Below, piece after piece: positions 63,484 through 64,000 of a stretch of 64,000 nt of DNA; within the stretch, counting starts at the first letter, position 1; each line of letters opens with the position of its first letter. The notes under the pieces were generated by a model. That model worked only from the letters and a program-made list of their open reading frames with translations. It searched no databases and was not told the DNA's origin. The DNA is from Candidatus Sulfopaludibacter sp. SbA3. GTDB lineage: Bacteria; Acidobacteriota; Terriglobia; Bryobacterales; Bryobacteraceae. Made by a program: the position numbers and the translations under genes. Where the stretch lies: NCBI GenBank assembly GCA_945861625.1, contig CAMAVI010000006.1, forward strand, positions 1-64,000, written 5' to 3'.

Positions 63484-63985
63484 GGGGTCGTTATCCCAGA
63501 GCGGCGTTACGCTGCTCGAACTGCTCATCGTCATGACGCTGATCGCCTTGGTGGTCGGCGTCGCGTATCCCTCGGCCGCGGCGGGCGTCGAATCGCTGCG
63601 CCTGCGCTCGGTTGCCGATACCGTGGTGAGTTTTCTGAATACAGCGGTGGACCGGGCCACCCGCCGCCAGCAAGTCATTGAGATCTGGATTTCACCCAAG
63701 GAAAATGTTCTGCTCGCGCGCTCTCCGGATCTGGCCTTTTCGCGCCGCCTGGATATCCCCGGGTCGTTCCGCATCACTTCCGTGCTGCCGCGGGCGCAAG
63801 TGAATCCCGACGAACCGCGCCGTTTTCTTCTCTATCCGGGCGGCGCGGCGCCCCGCATCGGTGTCGAAATTTCCAACAGCGCGGGCCGCAAGAGGTGGGT
63901 CAGCATGGACCCTTTCACCGGTATGCCCAGTCCGGTGAGCGAATCTCCAGTGGCCGCGCAGAGCGCCGTGCGGGAGCTGCACTAG
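63452..63985 (+). CDS. gspH: GspH-like minor pseudopilin
   Basis: SGVTLLELLIVMTLIALVVGVAYPSAAAGVESLRLRSVADTVVSFLNTAVDRA; likely overlaps gspG 3' end. Start uncertain. Confidence 0.8.
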   Translation: MPTSSAGAISRGSLSQSGVTLLELLIVMTLIALVVGVAYPSAAAGVESLRLRSVADTVVSFLNTAVDRATRRQQVIEIWISPKENVLLARSPDLAFSRRLDIPGSFRITSVLPRAQVNPDEPRRFLLYPGGAAPRIGVEISNSAGRKRWVSMDPFTGMPSPVSESPVAAQSAVRELH

Positions 63986-64000
63986 GCATGAGAACGTGCG

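Noticed and set aside
62494-63777. 427-aa minus-strand ORF opposite gspF/gspG
   Set aside because: Antisense shadow of well-recognised secretion genes; His/Asp/Arg-rich low-complexity translation without family features.

Overview
This 64 kb GC-rich, gene-dense bacterial window looks chromosomal. Gene content and style suggest Acidobacteriota (Solibacteres/Bryobacter-like), which is an inference from protein character and not from a database search. Most of it is housekeeping: mqnD and menG (menaquinone), a tandem ThyX-like protein with dut and dcd, aroB, an outer-membrane assembly operon (BamA/TamA-like, SurA-like, TamB), a multicopper oxidase/TolC cluster, galE, rseP, dxr, a PepO-like M13 protease, ftsB-like, an RsbW/STAS/LuxR signalling group, queD, a DinG-like helicase, a FliA-type sigma factor, a TonB-like protein, a large beta-propeller hybrid histidine kinase, valS, nadC-birA-coaX, an Flp pilin, a 1-Cys peroxiredoxin, recA, plsC, folC, and an ECF sigma/anti-sigma pair running into a type II secretion gspE-F-G-H cluster. 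One tRNA-Thr(CGU) was read directly. I see no CRISPR array, prophage or clear defence island. Items most worth a second look: (i) a double-domain ThyX in which the two ThyX signature halves appear split between domains, with a start codon overlapping that of divergent dut; (ii) a frame-disrupted hicA convergent with a hicB-like gene, missed by the ORF track; (iii) a truncated IS4-type transposase start at the window edge beside a decayed multiheme-cytochrome-like remnant; (iv) a near-perfect 33-bp-arm inverted repeat between gspE and gspF; (v) small tandem repeats, including a triplication of the sigma-factor stop region; (vi) a dehydrogenase whose conserved N-terminus has no canonical start codon. 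I do not find convincing evidence of a wholly new multi-gene system.
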